From assembly GCA_015486235.1 (NCBI GenBank), contig WFSD01000023.1, forward strand, positions 1 through 33,328: a stretch of 33,328 bases of DNA, written 5' to 3'. This DNA comes from Anaerolineae bacterium. GTDB lineage: Bacteria; Chloroflexota; Anaerolineae; S016-19. A program made the position numbers and the translations under genes. The notes below the pieces were generated by a model. That model did no database searches, was not told the DNA's origin, and saw nothing but the letters and a program-made list of their open reading frames with translations. Shown here piece after piece: positions 8,135-16,674 of this stretch. How positions within the stretch are numbered: the stretch's first letter is position 1; every line of letters begins with the position of its first letter.

Positions 8135-8293
8135 GGGCTGTCGAAACTAATCGAAAGCACGAAATCGCTTCAGGGGCATTTCTCGACGCTTCTGAAGCGA
8201 TCCGTTACTTGCCGTTGGGGTTGATGTAGAGCGATAACGGTTCTGGGGATTCCTGGGGGCCCGTAGGGCCCCCAGGAATTGCTTCGCTCTCCC
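8135..8293. mobile_element. MITE-like element, copy A
   Basis: Imperfect termini GGGctgtCGAAaC.. / ..gCTTCGctctCCC; flanking exact direct repeat CCCCTGGGAGG at 8126-8136 and 8291-8301; homologous to copy B at 25822-25979. Confidence 0.75.
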
Positions 8294-8450
8294 CTGGGAG
8301 GTTGCTGGGCCAGACGCTCGACGCCACAAGAGAGTGTCTCGAGGGCGCCCTCGTTTCCATGGAGGTGGGCCAGGGATCATTACGTTTTCTCCGGCAAGTC
8401 ATAAGCTGCATTCAGGGGAGCGGCGGGCTTTGTCCGGAGCAAGGGAGTCG

Positions 8451-9086
8451 GTGTTGGAAGCACTGATACGTCAGGTCATCTACGACACAATCAGCTTGAT
8501 AACCATCGTCGATCCAATTGCAGGCGCTGCTACCATGCTCTCGTTGCTGCCCGCGGGCGTCTCGAATGAGGAAGTAGCCAGGATAGCACGGAGAGCGTCC
8601 GTCACAGTGTTGGTGGCGTCTGTGGTTACGGTGATCTTCGGGGATGCGATCTTCCGCATATTTGGCATCAATCTCATGTCAGTGCAGGCAATAGGCGGGG
8701 TGATCTTGCTTCTGCTTTCGATAGACATGGTCCAAGGGAGGATGGAGCCGAGCACCAGGCACTCGGAGGAAGAGACGGACGAAGCGATGAGCAAGGAGGA
8801 CATATCCATCATCCCGCTGGGCATCCCGATGCTCTTTGGCCCCGGAGTCATTACGACACTGGTCGTGTTCAAGGGCAGTTCCACCTCCCTGGAACAGCAA
8901 GGCGTATTGCTCCTCTCGATATTGATCTCCGTCCTTACTGTCTACCTGTCACTCCGTTTTGCCGACTTCGTCTCGAAGCTGCTAGGAGTCACCGGCCTGC
9001 GAGTCATCAACCGGGTTGTGGGACTGATTGTCGGCGCGATAGCAATACAGTTCATCGTTGTCGGCGTCAAAGGGCTGTGGATGTAA
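8451..9086 (+). CDS. MarC family integral membrane protein
   Basis: IVDPIAGAATMLSLLPAGVSNEEVARIARRAS...FGDAIFRIFGINLMSVQAIGGVILLLLSIDMVQG...IIPLGIPMLFGPGVITTLVV. GTG start after AAGGGAG. Confidence 0.88.
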   Translation: MLEALIRQVIYDTISLITIVDPIAGAATMLSLLPAGVSNEEVARIARRASVTVLVASVVTVIFGDAIFRIFGINLMSVQAIGGVILLLLSIDMVQGRMEPSTRHSEEETDEAMSKEDISIIPLGIPMLFGPGVITTLVVFKGSSTSLEQQGVLLLSILISVLTVYLSLRFADFVSKLLGVTGLRVINRVVGLIVGAIAIQFIVVGVKGLWM

Positions 9087-9090
9087 GGCA

Positions 9091-9522
9091 TCATGTGCCG
9101 GGTGGGGGAGGAGTGAACGGCTTGTCGGCCTCGCTCCACCGTTCCACCATGTGCCTCTGCACTACAAGCTCACCTTCCTCCGTCTCCAGCAGGAATGCCC
9201 CCAGGTCAAACCAACGCGCCACCCCTTCGAGAATCTCGCCTGTGGCCAGTTCGAAACGGGCTGGGAGTCCATCTGCCACGCGGTCCTGTAGGAAGAAAGT
9301 CAGCGCCCGCCGGGACCACCGGTGCCTCCAGATGAGCTCGTCCGCAGGTACGTCGTAGTAATCGGCCAACTTGTGCAGTGTCTCCTCGTCGCCGATGGGG
9401 CGGTATCGCTGTTCGATCTGTCGCAGGATCGGGATGGGGACCTTGCTTTTCGCGGAGACCTCCCTGAAGTCAGGCCCGCCCATAAGAGCGCGCAGGTATC
9501 GGATATAATCTCCGCTGCTCAT
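9091..9522 (-). CDS. HTH protein with a C-terminal Hfq/Sm-like domain (second gene of the pair)
   Basis: N-terminal HTH-like helices (SGDYIRYLRALMGGPDFREVSAKSKVPIPILRQIEQRYRPIGDEETLHKLADYYDVP), then FLQDRVADGLPARFELATGEILEGVARWFDLGAFLLETEEGELVVQRHMVERW. Start codon overlaps the upstream stop (ATGA). Confidence 0.7.
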   Translation of the reverse strand: MSSGDYIRYLRALMGGPDFREVSAKSKVPIPILRQIEQRYRPIGDEETLHKLADYYDVPADELIWRHRWSRRALTFFLQDRVADGLPARFELATGEILEGVARWFDLGAFLLETEEGELVVQRHMVERWSEADKPFTPPPPGT

Positions 9523-10286
9523 TTGACGCTGCCCCCTCTCCTGCTGTAGTAAGCTATCGCCAGCTTGTTCAGCGTGATCTCGTTCCCACCATCGTCCTCG
9601 ATGGTGAGGGTATAAGGGCTGAAGCCGATCAGAACCCCTTCTTGCACCGTTTCGTCGAACATGGAGATCCGAAGCCTGCACCTCTCATCCACGCACTTCT
9701 GCAGGTAGTTCATCTCGAACCTGTCCACTCCTTCGGGAAGATGCGCCCTTTTCATCCCTTGTTCTCGGGGGCCTTTCTTGCCCTTGTGCTTCTTGCACTG
9801 CTCTATGAGATCTTTGAGGATTCGGGCGGCTTCCAGCTGGTTCAGCTCCTCGAGCGGCTTCCCTACTTTGGCAACCAGGGCCTCCTTACCAGTGCCCAGG
9901 CACATCCCCAAGGAAAGCATTTGTTCGATCTGGGTTTCGCGCACCGGTGGGATGCTCTTGGGCTTCCGGGGCTTTTTTGCTGGTCTCCTGGAGCGCTTTT
10001 CCCGAGGCAGCTTCGCAGGAGGACGTTTTTCAGCGACGGGTTTCTTGGATTGTATCCTGGCCTCTGGGAACGGCCTGCTCTCGGGTTCTGGAGGCGGGTC
10101 TGATCTGTCTTTTATGTCCCACGGGTCCACGTAGAGTGCCCTGGCCAGCCTCTCCAGGTCTCTCGATAGAATAGTCCTGGTGCCGGATTCGTATTCCCTC
10201 AGCACATGTGCTGGTATGCCAGCCCTGGAAGCAAGCTGGCTCACAGACATCTTCCTCCGTTTTCGCAATTCCCACAGGTTGTACAT
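9519..10286 (-). CDS. XRE-family HTH, basic linker, helical domain and C-terminal Hfq/Sm-like domain fusion (first gene of the pair)
   Basis: MYNLWELRKRRKMSVSQLASRAGIPAHVLREYESGTRTILSRDLERLARALYV (HTH_3); KPLEELNQLEAARILKDL helical module; MNYLQKCVDERCRLRISMFDETVQEGVLIGFSPYTLTIEDDGGNEITLNKLAIAYYSR. SD GGAGGG upstream. Confidence 0.75.
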   Translation of the reverse strand: MYNLWELRKRRKMSVSQLASRAGIPAHVLREYESGTRTILSRDLERLARALYVDPWDIKDRSDPPPEPESRPFPEARIQSKKPVAEKRPPAKLPREKRSRRPAKKPRKPKSIPPVRETQIEQMLSLGMCLGTGKEALVAKVGKPLEELNQLEAARILKDLIEQCKKHKGKKGPREQGMKRAHLPEGVDRFEMNYLQKCVDERCRLRISMFDETVQEGVLIGFSPYTLTIEDDGGNEITLNKLAIAYYSRRGGSVK

Positions 10287-10334
10287 GACAAGCCCTCCGC
10301 AAGTTGTACTTATAAGGCATAGCCTGAGTGGCTA

Positions 10335-11711
10335 TCACGAACCCGAGAGGGATCGCTCCAGATAGCGTCCGCGCCCGGCATCGCCGACGAACTCCCCATC
10401 ACGGCAGACCGGTTTGCCTCTGGAGAGCACCACGCGAATCGTGCCTTGCACCCCCATCCCTTCGTAAGGCGTGTATCCACCTACGGTATGTAGTCTCCCG
10501 ACGCTGATTTGTCCCTTGTGGCGGGGATCGTACACCACCAAATCCGCATCACTCCCCGGGATGATTGTGCCTTTTCGTGGGAACATGCCGAAAATCCGGG
10601 CCGGGTTGGTGCTCATCACTTCCACCAGCCGTTCCAGGGAAATCCTGCCGGCTGCCACACCGTAGGTGTACATCAAAGGCAGGGACGTCTCCAGTCCAGG
10701 GATGCCGCCGGGAGTAGAGGGGAACTTCATCGTCGACACTTTCTGCTCCAGAGTGTAATCGCAGTGATCGGTCCCGACGGTGCTTATCTCCCCTGAGGCC
10801 AGCAGGCTCCAGAGTTTCGCCCCCTCTCTCCTGGGCCGGAGCGGCGGTTGGAGAATTACCCATTCCGGGTGCTCGCCCTCGTACAGGGAATCGTCCAGAA
10901 TCAGGTATTGGGGACATGTCTCGGATATCACGTTGATACCCTTGCGCCTGGCTTCTGCCAGGATCTCCGTGGTGCCTCCGGTGGAGTTGTGGACCACGTA
11001 CGCCCTGGCTCCTGCTTCCGCCGCCAGGAAAGCTACACGATGGGCGGCTTCCTGCTCCGCCAACATCGGCCGCGCCTGGGCGTGATATCGCAGGCTTGTC
11101 TTGCCCGCGGCTATCAGCCGTTCCGTCGCAGCACTCACCATGGCGTCGTTCTCTGCGTGGACCATGACCAGGATGCCGTGCTTCGCCGCAGCCTTGAACA
11201 CGCGGAGCAATCGGTCGTCGTCCATGTAGTAGTTCGGCCTGTAGGTGGTATATACCTTTGCCTCCGGAGCGCCCAGCCGGACGAGGGTCCTCAACTCATC
11301 CTCCTCGCCAGCGGGCAGGTCAGTTACCATGACATGGAGGCCGTAATCCACCGCCGCTTTGCCATCCACCTCGTTCCACCGGTTCTCCAGCGCTTGCTCC
11401 AACGTCTGGCCGGGGAACTGGGTGGCGAAATCGAGCACTGTAGTGACGCCGCCACAGGCCGCGGCTCTCGTTCCCACGCCCCAATCATCCTTGGTTTGGT
11501 AGATGCCGGTGTCGAGCTGGATGTGGACGTGGGGGTCCACCAGGCCAGGGAGCACCAGGCACCCGTCGGCGTCTATCACCTCGTCTACCTGGGACATTGG
11601 CAGCGCTTCGCCGATAGCCAGGATTTCCTCTCCATGGGTCATCACATCGCCGCGGAAGGTCCCCGCGGGTGTTACCACCAAACCGTTGCGAATCAATATT
11701 CTGTCGCTCAA
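10335..11711 (-). CDS. Dihydropyrimidinase/hydantoinase-family amidohydrolase
   Basis: VLPGLVDPHVHIQLDTG, AKVYTTYRPN (carbamylated Lys region), VMVHAEND, VVHNSTGGTTEIL, VGTDHCDY. Confidence 0.92.
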   Translation of the reverse strand: MSDRILIRNGLVVTPAGTFRGDVMTHGEEILAIGEALPMSQVDEVIDADGCLVLPGLVDPHVHIQLDTGIYQTKDDWGVGTRAAACGGVTTVLDFATQFPGQTLEQALENRWNEVDGKAAVDYGLHVMVTDLPAGEEDELRTLVRLGAPEAKVYTTYRPNYYMDDDRLLRVFKAAAKHGILVMVHAENDAMVSAATERLIAAGKTSLRYHAQARPMLAEQEAAHRVAFLAAEAGARAYVVHNSTGGTTEILAEARRKGINVISETCPQYLILDDSLYEGEHPEWVILQPPLRPRREGAKLWSLLASGEISTVGTDHCDYTLEQKVSTMKFPSTPGGIPGLETSLPLMYTYGVAAGRISLERLVEVMSTNPARIFGMFPRKGTIIPGSDADLVVYDPRHKGQISVGRLHTVGGYTPYEGMGVQGTIRVVLSRGKPVCRDGEFVGDAGRGRYLERSLSGS

Positions 11712-11912
11712 CTCGTCACCTCCTCACAGGGCTTTCGATCGAATTGGTGGCGCTCAAAAGCAATGAGATGAGTCCGCCCGGACGAAGGTTGCTTCTTGAC
11801 CTCACCCATCACCCTGGCCGCCTGCGGGCGAGGCTGGACCGTGGGAAAATCGCGCCGGGATGGCTCTCTTGAGCGGTTCCCATTGTCGCCAGCGCCACCA
11901 GCGGCAAATTTT

Positions 11913-11936
11913 GTAGAGCGGGCTGTTAGCCCGCTC
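11913..11936 (+). repeat. REP-like palindrome with GTAG head
   Basis: GTAG + GAGCGGGCT-GTT-AGCCCGCTC (9-bp stem). Confidence 0.7.
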
Positions 11937-12027
11937 AAGTCAAGCTCGAACAGGAAACGCGCTTGGGAGCGGTTTTTTCTCTCCATGCATTCGGACTTTT
12001 CTCTCGTGTTTCGTCATGCGATGTGAT

Positions 12028-12051
12028 GAGCGGACTGACAGTCCACTCTAC
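12028..12051 (-). repeat. REP-like palindrome with GTAG head, inverted orientation
   Basis: GAGCGGACT-GAC-AGTCCACTC-TAC; reverse complement carries the GTAG head. Confidence 0.7.
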
Positions 12052-12170
12052 AGGCTTACACAGTCCCTTTTCCGTTCGGAAAGCGTGAGCATTCGCAAGC
12101 GGGCGATAGCATCCCCCTCGATTGCTGCAAACCCGCCGCGAGCCCTTGCGCTGCTCGTGTGGAAATCCCC

Positions 12171-13106
12171 TCACGCTCCCCGTTCACCCCTCACGTACGG
12201 CTTGCCCAGAGCAGAGGGCGATCCGATCCTCTTCTTGAGCGATTCTTGTGACGCGAACATCAGCACCAGGATCGTGAACGCGTATGGCATCATCTGGAGG
12301 AAATAGATCGGGATCGTGACCCCTCTTGTTTGCAGTCCGAATTGGAGGGATTGGACACCTCCAAACAGATAGGAGCCAATGGCTGCCTGCAGTGGATCCC
12401 AGAAGGCGAAGATCACAAGGCCAACGGCGATCCAGCCGCGCCCGGCGGTCATTCCCTCTATCCAACCCGGCGTGTAGGCTAGGCTGATGGCGGCGCCGCC
12501 AAGCCCTGCCAGCATCCCACCGATGAAAGTGTACAGATACCGGACGCCGGCCACCTGTATCCCCATCACATCTGCGGTGATCGGATCCTCACCGACAGCC
12601 TTCAGGTGAAGCCCGGGCCTGGTCCGATTGATGAAGTACCACGCCACAGGAATGAGCAGGTAGGAGAGATACACGAGGATGTCGTGCTGGAACAGGACAG
12701 GGCCAAGAAACGGTATCTGTGAGAGAACAGGGATAGGCAACTTGGAGAATTTCACGCCTGGCACGCCAATGTACGGTTTCCCTATGAAAGAACTCAGCCC
12801 TGATCCGAGCAAGGTTAGTGCCAGGCCGCTCACCACCTGGTCCCCTCGCAGAGTGATGCTGACGAAAGCGTGGAGCAGGCTCATCAATCCCCCGGCGAGC
12901 ATCCCGGCCAGGACGCCCCACCATGGAGAGCCAGTTTTCAGACCGAAAATGAAGCCCGTGACGGCCCCCATCAGCATCATCCCTTCCACACCCAGGTTCA
13001 GGATCCCGGACCTCTCGGCGAATATCTCCCCGACAGTGGCGAATAGTATTGGAGTGCCCGCCCGTATCGAAGCTACGAGGGTAGCGATGACAAAAGCTGC
13101 GTTCAT
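12171..13106 (-). CDS. BMP-type nucleoside ABC transporter permease
   Basis: ATVGEIFAERSGILNLGVEGMMLMGAV...GLALTLLGSGLSSFIG; ATG at 13106 with GGAGGTGG SD. Confidence 0.92.
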   Translation of the reverse strand: MNAAFVIATLVASIRAGTPILFATVGEIFAERSGILNLGVEGMMLMGAVTGFIFGLKTGSPWWGVLAGMLAGGLMSLLHAFVSITLRGDQVVSGLALTLLGSGLSSFIGKPYIGVPGVKFSKLPIPVLSQIPFLGPVLFQHDILVYLSYLLIPVAWYFINRTRPGLHLKAVGEDPITADVMGIQVAGVRYLYTFIGGMLAGLGGAAISLAYTPGWIEGMTAGRGWIAVGLVIFAFWDPLQAAIGSYLFGGVQSLQFGLQTRGVTIPIYFLQMMPYAFTILVLMFASQESLKKRIGSPSALGKPYVRGERGA

Positions 13107-13117
13107 GGCCACCTCCT

Positions 13118-14233
13118 TTAATCGCTGGCGCTCAGGGTTATTCTGTACCGGACCAGTATGTCGCTGCTGACCACGAAGAAAAGGATTAGCGCCTGCAAGA
13201 TGAATGATATAGCCGACGGCAGTCCCATACTGATCTGTATCTGGTCGCCAGCGACCAGCAACCCGCCGAAGAGGAACGCAACCAGGAGTATCGCCCACGG
13301 GTCCAGCCGAGCCAACCATGCCACGATGATCGCCGTGTAGCCGTATCCAGGGCTGATCTGCCGCTGGAGCCGGTGGATGATCCCTGTCACCTCAGCCATG
13401 CCGGCTATCCCGGCCAGGCCTCCGCTCACCAGCAGGACCAGCAAAATGTTGCGAGCGACGTTCATGCCTGCGCTATGGGCTGCTTTTGGGCCCTGGCCGA
13501 TTGCTTTGATCTCGAACCCCCATTTCGTCCTGGTGATTATTATCCAGATGGCAAGGGCAGCCAGCAACCCAAACACCAGCCCCAAATGTACCCGGTGGTT
13601 CTTTGGCAGGAAGAAAAGGCCTGGCGTGCGCGGCAGGTCTGCCGCCTCCGGGAATTGTGGGGAGAAGGGGAACCCCAGGCTGTTCGGGTCCCGCCACGGG
13701 CTGTTGACCAGCCAGTCCACCCAGAAAATGGCGATGTAGTTCATCATCAGTGTGGTGATGATTTCGTTGACGTTGAGGTACGCTTTCAGGATGGCCGGGA
13801 TCATCGCCCAGAGGCCACCAGCGGCAAACCCCGCCAGGAGAGCCAGGATGATGTAGGCTGCCGGTCCGGGGTTCGCCCAGATCTTGCCCAGGTAGAGAGC
13901 AATTCCGGCGGCAGCGAAAGCCCCCATGTAGATTTGTCCCTCGGCGCCGATGTTCCACAGGCGCATCCGGAATGCCATCGAAACCCCCAGGCCAGACAGG
14001 GCCAGAGGGATCATCTTGACGAAAGTCTCTGCTATGCCGTAGCCGGAGCCGAAAGCGCCGTTGAACATGAAGATATAGGCAGAGATTGGATTTACCCCAT
14101 TCAGCGCAAAGATGACCATTCCTACCAGTAGCGCAAGTACCACGGCGACCACCGGTGAGAGGATGTTGGCCCATCGCGGCACTTCCAGTCTTTCTTCGAC
14201 GCGAATCTTCCACCGTGCTGCGTTTACACCCAT
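13118..14233 (-). CDS. BMP-type nucleoside ABC transporter permease
   Basis: IPLALSGLGVSMAFRMRLWNIGAEGQIYMGAFAAAGIAL...LNVNEIITTLMMNYIA. Confidence 0.92.
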   Translation of the reverse strand: MGVNAARWKIRVEERLEVPRWANILSPVVAVVLALLVGMVIFALNGVNPISAYIFMFNGAFGSGYGIAETFVKMIPLALSGLGVSMAFRMRLWNIGAEGQIYMGAFAAAGIALYLGKIWANPGPAAYIILALLAGFAAGGLWAMIPAILKAYLNVNEIITTLMMNYIAIFWVDWLVNSPWRDPNSLGFPFSPQFPEAADLPRTPGLFFLPKNHRVHLGLVFGLLAALAIWIIITRTKWGFEIKAIGQGPKAAHSAGMNVARNILLVLLVSGGLAGIAGMAEVTGIIHRLQRQISPGYGYTAIIVAWLARLDPWAILLVAFLFGGLLVAGDQIQISMGLPSAISFILQALILFFVVSSDILVRYRITLSASD

Positions 14234-14236
14234 AGG

Positions 14237-15745
14237 CTATGCCTCGACGCGGGTTCCGGCCATCATCAGGCCGATTTCGTTCCTGTCGGCACCCGCGGCA
14301 GGTATGATATTCATGATCTCGCCTTCGTAGATGACGGCAATGCGGTCGCTCAACTGCATCACCTCATCCAGGTCCTCGGATATCAGTAGCACCGCACACC
14401 CCCTTGCTCTCTGATCCAGCAGGCTGCGCCTGACGCTTTCGGTAGCCCCCACGTCCAGGCCCTGGGTCGGATGCACCGCCACCAGGATTGCCGGGTCTGC
14501 GGATATCTCTCTGGCGAGGATGAGTTTCTGCAGGTTGCCACCTGAGAGGACGCGGGCCAGGGTGTCCACAGCCGGAGCCTGCACATCGAATTCTTTCACC
14601 AACTTTTCAGCTCGCTTTCTGATCTTCTTGTAGTTCAAGAAGCCCCCGGGTTCTTCCCGGTAGCTCTTCAGTATCAGGTTGTCCATCAGGCTCAGACCGC
14701 CGATGGCCCCTTCTGCAGTCCTGTCCTCGGGGATGTGCCCCACGCCGGCCTTTATGAACGCCAGCGGGCCTTTGTTCGTCAGGTCCTCCCCCCGGACCAG
14801 CACCTTGCCGTCGGTGCAGCGGCGCATCCCGGTGACCACTTCGGCAAGTTCCCGCTGTCCATTCCCGGCGACGCCAGCTATGCCCAGGATTTCCCGCTCG
14901 TGCACCTCCAGGGTGACGCCTTTCAGCGCCGGGACCCCTTTGTCCCCCATGGCGTGGACATCCTGCACCTCCAGCACCGGCTTCCCCGGCTCAAGAGGGG
15001 GCTTCTCCAGATGGAACAGCACCTCCCTGCCCACCATCATCCTGGCCAGGTTTGCCTTGGTGGTCTCTTTCGGATCCACCTCGCCCACCACACGGCCTCT
15101 GCGCAGCACCGTGATGTGGTCGGCGATGGCCATCACCTCGCCCAGCTTGTGGGAGATGAAGATGATGGCGTGCCCCTGGGCTGCCATCTGGCGCAGGGTG
15201 ACGAAGAGTTCGTCCGTCTCCTGGGGTGTAAGCACTGCCGTTGGCTCGTCCAGTATGAGGATTTTCGCACCGCGATAGAGGATTTTCAGGATCTCGACCC
15301 TCTGCTGTTCCCCGACGCTTAGCTGCCATATCCTGGCCGAGGGGTCCACGTCGAGGCCGTAGCGCTTTGCCAGCTCTGCCACTTGCTCCTCGGATTGGCG
15401 TGTATTCAGGAAAAAACGGGGGACATCCAACCCGAGAATGACGTTCTCGGTAACCGTTTGGGTCTCGACCAACATGAAGTGCTGGTGGACCATGCCGACG
15501 CCGCGGGAGATGGCATCCCTGGGTGATTTGAGGTTGACACGCTCTCCAAAGAGGCGTATTTCGCCGGAGTCCGGCCTGTAGAGCCCGCTGAGGATGTTCA
15601 TCAGGGTGCTCTTGCCCGCGCCATTCTCGCCGAGAATAGCGTGGATTTTGCTGGGGTATGCGGCGAAATTCACGTGGTCGTTTGCCAGAACCCCGGGGAA
15701 CCGCTTCACGATGTTCCGCATTTCAACGACAGGTGTTCCTCCCAA
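14237..15745 (-). CDS. Sugar/nucleoside-type ABC transporter ATPase with two NBDs
   Basis: [52 protein letters not shown]; second NBD with [15 protein letters not shown]. Confidence 0.94.
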   Translation of the reverse strand: MGGTPVVEMRNIVKRFPGVLANDHVNFAAYPSKIHAILGENGAGKSTLMNILSGLYRPDSGEIRLFGERVNLKSPRDAISRGVGMVHQHFMLVETQTVTENVILGLDVPRFFLNTRQSEEQVAELAKRYGLDVDPSARIWQLSVGEQQRVEILKILYRGAKILILDEPTAVLTPQETDELFVTLRQMAAQGHAIIFISHKLGEVMAIADHITVLRRGRVVGEVDPKETTKANLARMMVGREVLFHLEKPPLEPGKPVLEVQDVHAMGDKGVPALKGVTLEVHEREILGIAGVAGNGQRELAEVVTGMRRCTDGKVLVRGEDLTNKGPLAFIKAGVGHIPEDRTAEGAIGGLSLMDNLILKSYREEPGGFLNYKKIRKRAEKLVKEFDVQAPAVDTLARVLSGGNLQKLILAREISADPAILVAVHPTQGLDVGATESVRRSLLDQRARGCAVLLISEDLDEVMQLSDRIAVIYEGEIMNIIPAAGADRNEIGLMMAGTRVEA

Positions 15746-15824
15746 GCAATGCCCTCCTTTGTCTGTAAGTTTTCCGCAAAATCGGTAGCGCTTAAAGGCA
15801 GAGTGATGAGTACCAACGGGAATT

Positions 15825-15848
15825 GTAGGGCGAGCCGTCTGGCTCGCC
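15825..15848 (+). repeat. REP-like palindrome with GTAG head
   Basis: GTAG + GGCGAGCC-GTCT-GGCTCGCC. Confidence 0.65.
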
Positions 15849-15995
15849 GGGTCGAGCTAATTGCAAGTTTAACAAAATGCTTTGACAATGAATGCGTCTG
15901 GGTGAGAGCGAAGATTGCCTTTTGCCCACACCCATCACCTCAGCCGACTGCGGCGGCCTACCCCCGTACTTGTGCCGCCAGTGATGGCGAGTTTT

Positions 15996-16019
15996 GTAGA
16001 GCGGACTGTTAGTCCGCTC
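15996..16019 (+). repeat. REP-like palindrome with GTAG head
   Basis: GTAG + GAGCGGACT-GTT-AGTCCGCTC. Confidence 0.7.
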
Positions 16020-16524
16020 CGCCAGGACACCCTCAAAGCTTACTTATGCCAGTGAAAAGGCAAAACTCACTTGACCGGCCATCCGGCAGCCCCTCCCTCG
16101 CCCGCCGCAGTGGGAAAGGGAGAGGTTGGGGTAGGAGAGAGCAAAAAGCGACGCCTCCCACCAGTCTCGGGCGCCACCAACGAATCTGGCACCGACCAGA
16201 ACGTTGTTTGCGCGAAGGACGTTTTTTAACGTATGGGGGATCTGAGCAACACGACATCCCCTGGCGGGTTCTGTGGCGCTCTCCTTATCGTCAGAATAAT
16301 TGGTAGCGCTCAAAAGCAGTGTGATGAGTTCGTCTGGGCAAGGGCAAAGATCGCTTTATGCCCTCTCCTATCACCCCAGCCGCCTCCGGCGGCTTTCCCC
16401 TCTTCCCTCTCCCATTTGTCATGGGCGAGGGAAGAGGGGCGCGACGGGCACGGCTGCACCGTGGGAAAACGGCAAATCGCGTTGGAGTGGCTTTCTTGTC
16501 GCAAGCACCACCACCGGCGAATCT

Positions 16525-16550
16525 GTAGGTGCGGGGCTCGTCCTCGCCCC
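16525..16550 (+). repeat. REP-like imperfect palindrome with GTAG head
   Basis: GTAGGTGCGGGGCTCGTCCTCGCCCC: imperfect stem with one mismatch and one wobble. Confidence 0.5.
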
Positions 16551-16650
16551 CTTGTCAGCTCGCTCGGGCTAGCTCAGACAATCTGCTGCGAGCAAGTTTT
16601 CTCCATGCGCTCTGACCGTTCTCTGGTGCTTTGTCATGCAATGCCTGCGT

Positions 16651-16674
16651 GAGCGGACTGACAGTCCGCTCTAC
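16651..16674 (-). repeat. REP-like palindrome with GTAG head, inverted orientation
   Basis: GAGCGGACT-GAC-AGTCCGCTC-TAC. Confidence 0.7.

Larger units (their letters stand above)
11742..12105. repeat. Composite intergenic repeat, copy R1
   Basis: Begins ATTGGTGGCGCTCAAAAGCA and ends CCGTTCGGAAAGCGTGAGCATTCGCAAG; same motif order as 16299-16733. Confidence 0.7.
15781..16045. repeat. Composite intergenic repeat, copy R2 (partial/divergent)
   Basis: GGTAGCGCTTAAAGGCAGAGTGATGAGT...GCGAGTTTTGTAGAGCGGACTGTTAGTCCGCTC. Confidence 0.55.

Noticed and set aside
10848-11771. 307-aa plus-strand ORF
   Set aside because: Antisense to the dihydropyrimidinase gene; composition typical of a shadow frame
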